A DNA stretch of 13,413 bases from the NCBI GenBank assembly GCA_913053665.1, contig CAJXGR010000052.1, positions 1-13,413 of the forward strand, written 5' to 3'. Of this stretch, positions 6,769 to 13,413 are shown piece by piece; position 1 is the stretch's first letter, and every line of letters starts with the position of its first letter. Source of the DNA: an uncultured Spirochaetia bacterium (GTDB lineage: Bacteria > Spirochaetota > UBA6919). Below the pieces are notes generated by a model. The model was not told the origin of the DNA and ran no database searches. It saw only the letters and a list, made by a program, of their open reading frames with translations. The position numbers were made by a program, and so were the translations under genes.

Positions 6769-7938
6769 ATGGAGTGTATCAGAGTGGAGCAAGGGATCAT
6801 CCCCTATAATGAAGGAATCACCCATGAACAAGAGAAAATCTCTCAGCTGGAAGCAGATAACAGGCTCCTGGTAGAGGAATTAGAACTCTATAGGCAAGAA
6901 AACAGCGTCTTGAAGAAACTTCAGGAACAGACCTCTTTAACAGATGAGTTGTCACGTCCTTCTAAGGTCCATCAGGAGGACAGGGGGAAAAGTCTTCTTA
7001 AAGCTTTTGCGGACCTTGTTAATTCCTCTTGTTTTAATCACTTAATTGTTCAGGATGCCATGTTTGCTGTTGTAGAATTGGATTGGGATCAGATAATCGA
7101 GAAAAATGGTCGTGAAGAGCCTTTCATGAAGTTCATCGCTTATTCTCCCTCCAGACAGCTGGACCTATGTAAAGTTCTAAACGTATCAAGTCTTATTGGA
7201 GTGGAGCAACCTGATACGGGAGGTGTCAGAAAGGTGATCTATAAGGCCATGGAGTCTCCTGCATTCTCTATGGAAACGGATTTCCTAAAAGAGTATGTAC
7301 CTAAAGAAGCTTATGGAGTTGGTTTCCAGGCCACTTCTCTGGCCATAAGAAATGGAGATGGAAAGGTGATTGGAGGATTTGGCATTGGTACCCACCTGGA
7401 TGTTTATAGTGAATTAAATGACTTTTTTACTCGTATTTCTCAAGTTATGGCTGAAATTATGTCCACAGGTGGTGAACTGTTTAGTGCCAACTTCAAAGGC
7501 CAATTGGATAGCCTTTCCAAGGTGATCACTGAGTTGAATGATCACAGCCGATCGGCAAAGGACGGTTTGACTTTGGTGGAAGCTGTGGCTGATCAGACCA
7601 AGATATTATCCTTTAATGCCACGATAGAATCCGCTAGGGCTGGAGTCCACGGAAAGGGTTTTGCCGTTGTGAGTGGGGAAATCCGAAAGCTGGCGGATAA
7701 AACCAAGTCTTCTATTGATCACATTACCAGTTTGATTAAACAGATATTTGATGATATACTTGTAATTACTGACATTGAACAGCAGTTTTCCATACAGTTA
7801 AAGAATCGATTGGGACAAGCTCAAAGCCAATCTAAACTCATGGAAAAAGTGGATCATCATTTGAAGGATATGATAAAACTAAATGCTACCCTCCAAGATC
7901 AGTTTGTTAGAAGTAAAGATCAGTCTGAGACGCAATAA
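6769..7938 (+). CDS. Soluble chemoreceptor-like protein with shortened signalling domain
   Basis: A 389-residue protein with a methyl-accepting-chemotaxis-type signalling tip but no membrane segment. Residues about 18-60 look like a coiled coil. Residues about 75-235 form an unrecognised globular region, perhaps a sensor, with small-residue-rich strands such as IGGFGIGTHLD. The hairpin tip that contacts CheA/CheW is at about 274-310: ADQTKILSFNATIESARAG then GKGFAVVSGEIRKLAD, matching the canonical DQTNLLALNAAIEAARAG and GFAVVADEVRKLA. The bundle around the tip is short, with little room for methylation helices, so it resembles small cytoplasmic receptors such as B. subtilis YfmS. The stimulus is unknown. 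The ATG at 6769 has no ribosome binding site; an in-frame GTG at 6784 has GGAG (6771-6774) nine bases upstream and may be the true start. The transporter begins 74 bases downstream and may be co-transcribed. Confidence 0.88.
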   Translation: MECIRVEQGIIPYNEGITHEQEKISQLEADNRLLVEELELYRQENSVLKKLQEQTSLTDELSRPSKVHQEDRGKSLLKAFADLVNSSCFNHLIVQDAMFAVVELDWDQIIEKNGREEPFMKFIAYSPSRQLDLCKVLNVSSLIGVEQPDTGGVRKVIYKAMESPAFSMETDFLKEYVPKEAYGVGFQATSLAIRNGDGKVIGGFGIGTHLDVYSELNDFFTRISQVMAEIMSTGGELFSANFKGQLDSLSKVITELNDHSRSAKDGLTLVEAVADQTKILSFNATIESARAGVHGKGFAVVSGEIRKLADKTKSSIDHITSLIKQIFDDILVITDIEQQFSIQLKNRLGQAQSQSKLMEKVDHHLKDMIKLNATLQDQFVRSKDQSETQ

Positions 7939-8012
7939 TACACCTTATATATCGCTATCTACCTGAACTAAAAGAATATATATGTTGATTTCTTCAACGG
8001 GATAATGGTTTT

Positions 8013-9800
8013 ATGAATCAACCAGTAAAACGAGCACAATGGAAAAGCCATTACGGCTTTCTCATGGCAACCTTAGGCTCAGCCGTCGGCTTGGGGAATA
8101 TCTGGCGTTTCTCTTATAAGGCCTATGAAAACGGAGGAGGAGCTTTTCTCATCCCCTATGTAATAGCTGTTATAACAGCTGGCATCCCTCTTCTTATTCT
8201 GGAGTTTGGTATTGGCCATGAACGAATCGGGAGTGCCCCTCTAGCCTTCGCAAAGTATCGTAAGAAGTGGGAATGGATAGGCTGGTGGGCTATTGTCTTC
8301 ATTATGTTTGGTATTGAGCTTTACTACTCAGTGATCATATCCTGGTGCGTCAATTACTTCAAATTGGCTTTTAACTTTAGTGGAGGAGTCTTTAAAGAAG
8401 GCTTCGGCTGGGGAAATGATCCAAGCGGCTTTTTCGACAGGGAATTTCTTAATGTGTCTACTGGCCCATGGGATTTTGGGGGCATTCAACCGGAAATCCT
8501 TATTGGTCTTGCTATTGTATGGGCTTCGAGCTGGTTCATTATCTATCGAGGGGTGACAAAAGGTCTCGAGTTGGCCAATAAAATCTTCATCCCTTTGTTA
8601 TTTGTCCTGATAAGCATTCTTGTAGTTTACAGCTTGACATTGGAAGGGGCGATGATTGGCTTGAAGGCCTATTTAGTCCCGGATTTTGAGGTTCTCATGA
8701 AGCCTAAAACCTGGCTGGATGCTTATAGTCAGGTCTTTTTCTCACTAGGTCTTGGCTTTGGGATTATGATCACTTATGCGAGTTATCTCCCCAAGAAAAG
8801 TAATCTCACTCGAGCAGCTATCACGACAGGGATTTTGGACAGTGCCTTCGCTATATTTGCGGGTGTTGCTGTGTTTGCTGTTCTTGGTTTTATGGCCCAT
8901 TCCAGCGGAAAGGATATAAGTAATGTGGTTAAATCAGGTCCTGGACTGGCATTCATTGCCTATCCGGAAGCCCTTAACGAAATGACTCACAAGTTTTCGG
9001 CAACCCTCGGTGTGATCCCTATAGGAAAGGTTATTGGAATACTTTTCTTTTTATCCCTCATTGTAGCCGGCTTTTCATCTTCTATATCCATATTTGAGGC
9101 CTTTACATCGGCTATAGTGGACAAGTTTCAATGGAATCGCAAGATTGTTGTGTCTGTAATTGCCGTCACTGGCTTTACAGGAGGTATAATATTTACTACG
9201 GGTGCCGGGATTCATTGGCTGGACATAGTCGATCACTTTCTTAACCAGTACGGACTGGTGGCTGTCGGCTTCCTGGAATGTGTGGTGGTCGGATGGTTTT
9301 TCCGTATCACATTATTGAGATACCATATCAATCTGGTCTCCAGCTTCCAGTTAGGATCGTCGTGGAATTGGATGATTCGTATGTTTATCCCATTGGTTCT
9401 GATGATTATCATAGGGGGCGGATTCTTCCAGGAGATTGCCAAACCCTATGGAGGCTATATCCCTGACAAAATCGGAGTTATTGACTTTAAGCAAGATGTA
9501 CTTAATAAAATAACAAATATTGAAAACAAAGATTTCATCCAATCCAACTACTCCATGAAGCAGAAAAATATCTATTCGTTAAATGAGTCATTGTCAAAAG
9601 CTACCAGGGAAAAACTGGAGTCTATCTTTAAATCAATCGGTTATAGTAAATATGGTGTCACGGCCCTTCTAATCATAGGTTTCGGCTGGCTGCTATTTAC
9701 CGTAATTTTGGCCCTGTTTCTATCCTCACTCAAGTGGACGATAAACATCGTTGATCATCCCAGCCGATCCGATGATTATAATATTGATACTATGAAGTGA
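8013..9800 (+). CDS. NSS-family sodium-dependent amino-acid or amine transporter
   Basis: A 595-residue inner-membrane symporter of the neurotransmitter:sodium symporter (SNF/LeuT) family. TM1 carries the signature GSAVGLGNIWRF at 22-33; by alignment to LeuT, Ala24 and Asn29 occupy the Na1 site and Gly22 and Val25 the Na2 site. TM8 has AGFSSS (352-357), matching LeuT Ala351-Thr354-Ser355 with Ser for Thr. The usual WRFPY reads WRFSY here. About twelve hydrophobic segments are visible. It is longer than typical bacterial members (about 450-510 aa) mainly because of a hydrophilic stretch at about 475-545 between the last two TM segments, expected outside the membrane. A short polar tail ends the protein. 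The ATG is preceded by a modest CGGGA at about 7998-8002. Substrate cannot be read from sequence; amino acids are usual for bacterial members. It may form a transcription unit with the chemoreceptor-like gene. Confidence 0.95.
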   Translation: MNQPVKRAQWKSHYGFLMATLGSAVGLGNIWRFSYKAYENGGGAFLIPYVIAVITAGIPLLILEFGIGHERIGSAPLAFAKYRKKWEWIGWWAIVFIMFGIELYYSVIISWCVNYFKLAFNFSGGVFKEGFGWGNDPSGFFDREFLNVSTGPWDFGGIQPEILIGLAIVWASSWFIIYRGVTKGLELANKIFIPLLFVLISILVVYSLTLEGAMIGLKAYLVPDFEVLMKPKTWLDAYSQVFFSLGLGFGIMITYASYLPKKSNLTRAAITTGILDSAFAIFAGVAVFAVLGFMAHSSGKDISNVVKSGPGLAFIAYPEALNEMTHKFSATLGVIPIGKVIGILFFLSLIVAGFSSSISIFEAFTSAIVDKFQWNRKIVVSVIAVTGFTGGIIFTTGAGIHWLDIVDHFLNQYGLVAVGFLECVVVGWFFRITLLRYHINLVSSFQLGSSWNWMIRMFIPLVLMIIIGGGFFQEIAKPYGGYIPDKIGVIDFKQDVLNKITNIENKDFIQSNYSMKQKNIYSLNESLSKATREKLESIFKSIGYSKYGVTALLIIGFGWLLFTVILALFLSSLKWTINIVDHPSRSDDYNIDTMK

Positions 9801-9855
9801 CATCAGCCATGGGTTTGTAAGACTGAGTTTCATAAGGTTTAGCCCTTTTAGACAC

Positions 9856-10143
9856 TTACCCACAGGCCACAAGAGCTTCTATTGACTCAAGATGCTCATC
9901 AAAGCCGTAGAGTAGTTCTTTTTTCCTTTGGTAAAGACTTTTGAGGGTGTTTATCATTACTTTTTTAAATCCCTGATCCCCTATATCCAGAGTTTCTAAT
10001 AAGTTTATAACGCCAACAGCCTGTTGTATCCGATTATCCACACCCTTTAGATCCAGTTGATCGGTGTCGTAGGAAGTCATCAATAGGGATATTTGCTTCA
10101 AGCCCTGATAAAAATCAATCTTCTGAAGGTCATTGAGTAACAT
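9856..10143 (-). CDS. Small protein of unknown function
   Basis: I do not recognise this 95-residue protein. It appears all-helical and cytoplasmic, without signal or TM segment; hydrophobic residues recur in LLMTSYDTDQLDL, AVGVINLLETL and LYQRKKELLYGF. A single Cys is next to last. The ATG at 10143 follows a strong AAGGAG at seven bases, so the gene is likely real. It lies 85 bases downstream of the penicillin-binding protein on the same strand, with a possible promoter of its own in the gap. Its 3' end faces the transporter gene, with 55 bases between them and no clear terminator. Confidence 0.75.
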   Translation of the reverse strand: MLLNDLQKIDFYQGLKQISLLMTSYDTDQLDLKGVDNRIQQAVGVINLLETLDIGDQGFKKVMINTLKSLYQRKKELLYGFDEHLESIEALVACG

Positions 10144-10173
10144 TTTATGCTCCTTAATTGCTTTCTATATATG

Positions 10174-10202
10174 TATACAAGATCCAGAGCATTCTATCAC
10201 AA
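10174..10202 (-). promoter_or_regulatory. Possible promoter of the 95-aa gene
   Basis: On the minus strand TTGTGA (10197-10202) is followed after 17 bases by TGTATA (10174-10179). The -35 box is the same hexamer as in the candidate Fic promoter. The -10 match is only moderate. Read-through from the upstream penicillin-binding protein gene is an alternative. Confidence 0.35.
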
Positions 10203-10228
10203 CAATTTCTTATAATTTGTAGGATTCC

Positions 10229-13087
10229 TTAATCTTTAGGCTCAACAGGAGGGTTTGAAGCCTTTTTCTTTGGTTTTAAGGGATTGTTCCTGCCCTTAAC
10301 TTTAGGATTCTTCTTATCATTTTTTTGAGGCTTCCGTATCGGTTCGGAAATAAGCAGGTCATCAACATTCTTTCTATGTCTGGAGGTAAATCTCTCTTTA
10401 GGTTTAGAATGGGGCTTCTGATCAGTACGAGACTTCTTACTAGTTCTTGGTTTGCTTGCTGAGGGGTCTTTTTTCTTAACGTCAGGCTTTTTATGAACCC
10501 TGGAAGGACTTTCATCACTAGCCGATGGCTTTTTAGGCTTTCCCACAGGTTTTGTACCCTTTGCATCATCAGACTCAGGATCCACCCGTTTAGGGGGCTT
10601 GCTATCAGGACTTTTAGGTGATTCAACAGGGCTTGAGACTTCATGGGATCTCTTGCTCCCCAAGTCATTAAGCTCTTCAATCTGGTTGACATGCTGAAGT
10701 CGTAGATCCCTCTCGTCCGAAGTTTCAATAATGTCATCATCAAAGGTCCCATCCCCCTCGTCAGGAGTTTCGCTATCTGTTGTCTCGCTTGAGTAGGGCT
10801 TTGAGTGATCCCAATCGCAGTATCCATCAGGCTCCGTACCGGGTATGAACAAAGCATGATGATTAATATGGTTGCATCGTCCTTCTACAGCTATCATCCC
10901 TGAATCCTTACAGACCTTGTGGGAGACAAAGTTGTAGCCATGACCAGCAGAAAACCTGGTGAACTTCTTCTTTAGCTTGGTTTTGTATATTTTGTAAGCC
11001 TTATTCATGTATCGTGCAAAGATTGGAGCAGCAATCTTTCCTCCTCCACCACTCAGACTCATATTCTTATCATGTCCCACCCAAACGACCGTGCAAAGCT
11101 CAGGATTATAACCCGCAAACCATAGATCATGGTACTTCTGACTGGTTCCAGTCTTGCCCACCACATCATATTTATTACCAATCATCCTCCGGACAACATT
11201 CCCCGTGCCCCCTTGAGATAAAACGTGACTCATCATGGTTGTGATGAGATAGGCGGCTTCTTTTGAGACAACAGGACTCTGTTTCCTCACTTCGTCTTTG
11301 CTATAAGAATCATCTAGTATGATTTCATTGTTCATATTCTTGATTTCCAGGATAAGCTTGGGACGCACCCTATATCCATGATTAGCCATCATCGCATAGA
11401 CCTGAGCCAGTTCCAGTGGGGTCATGGCAATACTACCGAGGGCGATAGAATAGACTCCATCTGGATAGCGGTGACTGGCTTTTTCCTCATCCATGTCTAA
11501 GGCACCTATCATGATATTTCGTATCCTCTCAACCCCCATTAGACTAACTAATCGAGCGGCGACCTGATTGCTGGAGATCTTTAAAGCATGGGTGAGAGTG
11601 ATAGGACGATTCAAATAGTAATTACCATAATTCCTGACGTTCCATACTTTATTGCCCTCAAGGGGGATAGGGTCTTCCCCGTCAAACAACAGGGTGTAGG
11701 GACTGGCCAAAGGGCTGACGGAGTAGTTATTCAAAGCGGCTAGATAGCAAACAGGCTTAAAGGCCGAACCGGGTTGACGCACTGCCTGGAACGCCCTGTT
11801 ATACTGGTTGGACTTAGTAAACTCATCTCCCCCCACAAAGGCTTTAATATAACCCGTTGAAGGTTCAATAGATACGATTGCCCCTTGTATCCCTTTCAAG
11901 TGACGTCTTAATCTGCTCCTTTTTGGCACAGCCTTTCGATAACTTATAAGCCCTCTTCTCAACTCCTTCACTGCTTCCCTCTGGAGATCCAGGTCAATGG
12001 ATGTATAAATGTTCCAACCTTTTTCGTATAGATTCTCTTTAGCCTTCGCGATACTCAGGTTGTATTTATTAACCAGCTTTTTAAGAACTTGACGCATCAC
12101 CTCTTCAACAACATAAGGAGCTCTATTTACATAGACTTTTAATTTACTGATACTTCTTTCTTTAAAGGCCTGTTTAGCCCAAAACTTATGATGGATTTCT
12201 TTGTAGTCCAGTCCTTCCGGGATATCCCCATGTTCCTTCATCCCTTTGAGAACTCTAAGATGACGGCTTTTAGACCCTTGTGGGTGTTTAAAAGGGGAAA
12301 ATCGGCTGGGGTTGGATATAATCCCTGCAAGAAAAGAGCTTTCAGCCAGGTCCAAATCCTTAGCCGCCTTCTTGAAGTAAAACTTGGCCGCTGTTTCAAC
12401 CCCATTCACACCGTGACCAAAGTAAATCCAATTGACATACATAAGAAGTATATCATCCTTGACATATCTCTTTTCAATGATTTTAGCCATAAACATTTCT
12501 TGGATTTTTCTATCAAGTGACCGAGTGATGTATTTTTTTTCTCCTTCTATTTTACTCACCCAAAGCTTTGCCAGTTGTTGGGTCAGAGTACTCCCTCCCT
12601 GGACCATCTTCATAGCCATGATATTACGCACCATGGCCCGCGCAATCCCTTTATAGCTCACTCCATGATGAGTGAAGAAGTCTCGATCTTCTGTGGATAT
12701 AAGGGCCGCAAAAAAGTAAGGTGAGATCTTGTTGAGTCCCACAATCTCTCTAGCTTCATAAGCGAGTTTGCCGATGATTCGACCTTTGATGTCGTAAATA
12801 GTCGTTGTAAAGCTGACTCCATTGGAACTAGATTCAATGCCTTTCGATTTAAACCCAATTCTTTTAAAAGCTTTCGGATGGATTTTTTTCTTTAATACGT
12901 TGTAGTAGTCGTTAAGATCTTTCATACTGCTGTTTTGTTTTTTCAGCCAGCGATCATGGCTAGAGTCGTAGTAAAACCAAAAGCCAACAGATCCGCTCAC
13001 CATGAGTACTAAAGGGATGAATAACAAGAAAATGCGGACTTTAGTGGCTAAAAACAGTCGGAGTATGGGATTATTTAAGGGTATCAT
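10229..13087 (-). CDS. Class A penicillin-binding protein (PBP1a-like) with long charged tail
   Basis: A 952-residue bifunctional peptidoglycan synthase: it polymerises lipid II glycan strands and cross-links stem peptides in the periplasm. One N-terminal TM anchor is at about 16-39. The GT51 glycosyltransferase domain (about 100-280) has EDRDFFTHHG with catalytic Glu133, QGGSTLTQQLAK at 163-174, and RKIQE with Glu197. The usual KxxILExYLN motif reads DDILLMYVN at 211-219, so its Glu is replaced by Leu215. The transpeptidase domain (about 400-700) has the nucleophile motif SAFK (Ser441, Lys444), SSN (505-507) and KTGTS (645-649). A Cys-containing segment at 726-757 is usual for the family. 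Residues about 760-952 form a low-complexity tail, first acidic and then Lys/Pro/Ser-rich. AGGA (13095-13098) lies seven bases before the ATG. Symbols mrcA/ponA fit the class, but I cannot choose one. Confidence 0.97.
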   Translation of the reverse strand: MIPLNNPILRLFLATKVRIFLLFIPLVLMVSGSVGFWFYYDSSHDRWLKKQNSSMKDLNDYYNVLKKKIHPKAFKRIGFKSKGIESSSNGVSFTTTIYDIKGRIIGKLAYEAREIVGLNKISPYFFAALISTEDRDFFTHHGVSYKGIARAMVRNIMAMKMVQGGSTLTQQLAKLWVSKIEGEKKYITRSLDRKIQEMFMAKIIEKRYVKDDILLMYVNWIYFGHGVNGVETAAKFYFKKAAKDLDLAESSFLAGIISNPSRFSPFKHPQGSKSRHLRVLKGMKEHGDIPEGLDYKEIHHKFWAKQAFKERSISKLKVYVNRAPYVVEEVMRQVLKKLVNKYNLSIAKAKENLYEKGWNIYTSIDLDLQREAVKELRRGLISYRKAVPKRSRLRRHLKGIQGAIVSIEPSTGYIKAFVGGDEFTKSNQYNRAFQAVRQPGSAFKPVCYLAALNNYSVSPLASPYTLLFDGEDPIPLEGNKVWNVRNYGNYYLNRPITLTHALKISSNQVAARLVSLMGVERIRNIMIGALDMDEEKASHRYPDGVYSIALGSIAMTPLELAQVYAMMANHGYRVRPKLILEIKNMNNEIILDDSYSKDEVRKQSPVVSKEAAYLITTMMSHVLSQGGTGNVVRRMIGNKYDVVGKTGTSQKYHDLWFAGYNPELCTVVWVGHDKNMSLSGGGGKIAAPIFARYMNKAYKIYKTKLKKKFTRFSAGHGYNFVSHKVCKDSGMIAVEGRCNHINHHALFIPGTEPDGYCDWDHSKPYSSETTDSETPDEGDGTFDDDIIETSDERDLRLQHVNQIEELNDLGSKRSHEVSSPVESPKSPDSKPPKRVDPESDDAKGTKPVGKPKKPSASDESPSRVHKKPDVKKKDPSASKPRTSKKSRTDQKPHSKPKERFTSRHRKNVDDLLISEPIRKPQKNDKKNPKVKGRNNPLKPKKKASNPPVEPKD

Positions 13088-13239
13088 ATTTTTATCCTGA
13101 TGAGAACGAATCCATAAACACTTTATCGGACTTTTCCAATTTATATTTTCCTAAATAACCCAAAAAATAAAGTCGTGAATGTTAAAACCTCCAGATATAG
13201 AGATAATCACACGATAAACTAAAAACCCTGTAGAAATAC

Positions 13240-13267
13240 TTGAAAAGTTTTGTCAGTGGGTTATAAT
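13240..13267 (+). promoter_or_regulatory. Strong sigma-70-type promoter of the exported-protein gene
   Basis: TTGAAA (13240-13245), a 16-base spacer and a perfect TATAAT (13262-13267) form the best promoter in the window. Transcription would begin near 13274, leaving a leader of about 20 bases that contains the ribosome binding site AGGAG (13285-13289), five bases before the ATG. Such a compact, near-consensus layout suggests an abundant product. Confidence 0.8.
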
Positions 13268-13294
13268 TTCTGTTAACAATCTTTAGGAGCCGAA

Positions 13295-13413
13295 ATGAAA
13301 AAACTTGTATTTATTTGTTTTATCACCATTCTTGTTAGTGTTGGAGCACAAGCTGGTTTTGCCAGCTTTAACCTTGATTTTATGGGTCAAGCCTCCACTG
13401 AGCCGATCAGTAC
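13295..13413 (+). CDS. Exported protein, N-terminal fragment
   Basis: Thirty-nine codons of a gene that runs off the end of the window. The N-terminus MKKLVFICFITILVSVGAQA is a textbook signal peptide: Lys-Lys, a hydrophobic core and a likely cleavage near AQA or GFA at residues 18-23. The mature start reads SFNLDFMGQASTEPIS. A Cys at residue 8 lies inside the hydrophobic core and is not placed as a lipobox. The near-consensus promoter and strong AGGAG suggest high expression, as for an outer-membrane or periplasmic protein. The family cannot be told from this fragment. Confidence 0.8.
   Translation, partial: MKKLVFICFITILVSVGAQAGFASFNLDFMGQASTEPIS

Noticed and set aside
10276..10857. Second minus-strand frame of 193 codons over the PBP tail
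   Set aside because: It overlaps the tail in another frame, has no ribosome binding site or known domain, and the main frame is continuous from the TM anchor to the stop; low-complexity coding often leaves other frames open.
11014..11244. Plus-strand open frame inside the PBP gene
   Set aside because: It is antisense to the conserved transpeptidase domain, has no recognisable product and is explained by the real gene's codon pattern.

Overview
The window is a 13.4 kb piece of ordinary-looking bacterial chromosome, moderately AT-rich with AT-richer gaps. It holds eight complete protein genes and the first 39 codons of a ninth. No tRNA, rRNA, CRISPR array, transposase or phage gene was seen. 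An apparent outer-membrane beta-barrel with a signal sequence, a Gram-negative style PepN, a class A PBP with a long periplasmic tail and a sodium-coupled NSS transporter point to a diderm living in salt-containing surroundings. A spirochaete would fit, but that is an impression from protein style and not a proof.

Layout: (1) 33-1307, minus strand: a stand-alone Fic-domain protein (probable AMP transferase) with its own inhibitory helix and a C-terminal winged-helix-like region. (2) 1308-1647: a divergent gap holding a perfect 40-bp palindrome. (3) 1648-4251, plus: aminopeptidase N (pepN). (4) 4344-4697, plus: a small helical protein of unknown function. (5) 4783-5580, plus: a FucA-like class II aldolase whose C-terminal extension looks like a bacterial-microcompartment encapsulation peptide. 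(6) 5595-5620: a REP-like hairpin in the convergent gap. (7) 5644-6657, minus: a predicted outer-membrane beta-barrel protein. (8) 6769-7938, plus: a soluble, truncated chemoreceptor-like protein. (9) 8013-9800, plus: an NSS-family transporter. (10) 10229-13087 then 9856-10143, both minus: a class A penicillin-binding protein with a charged tail of about 200 residues, followed by a 95-residue unknown. (11) 13240 to the end, plus: a strong sigma-70-type promoter, a good ribosome binding site and the start of an exported protein.

The genes do not form one pathway. They read as several short transcription units: Fic alone, pepN and perhaps the 117-aa gene, the aldolase, the barrel protein, the chemoreceptor-like protein with the transporter, the PBP with the 95-aa gene, and the exported protein. 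The most interesting observation is the aldolase tail: a flexible linker followed by an amphipathic helix, as in cargo enzymes of glycyl-radical or fucose/rhamnose microcompartments, although no shell gene lies within the window. Secondary points are two different GTAG-flanked palindromic repeats, a possible non-canonical AUU start on the barrel gene, a probable GTG start on the chemoreceptor-like gene, and a 9-residue duplication next to the Fic inhibitory motif.
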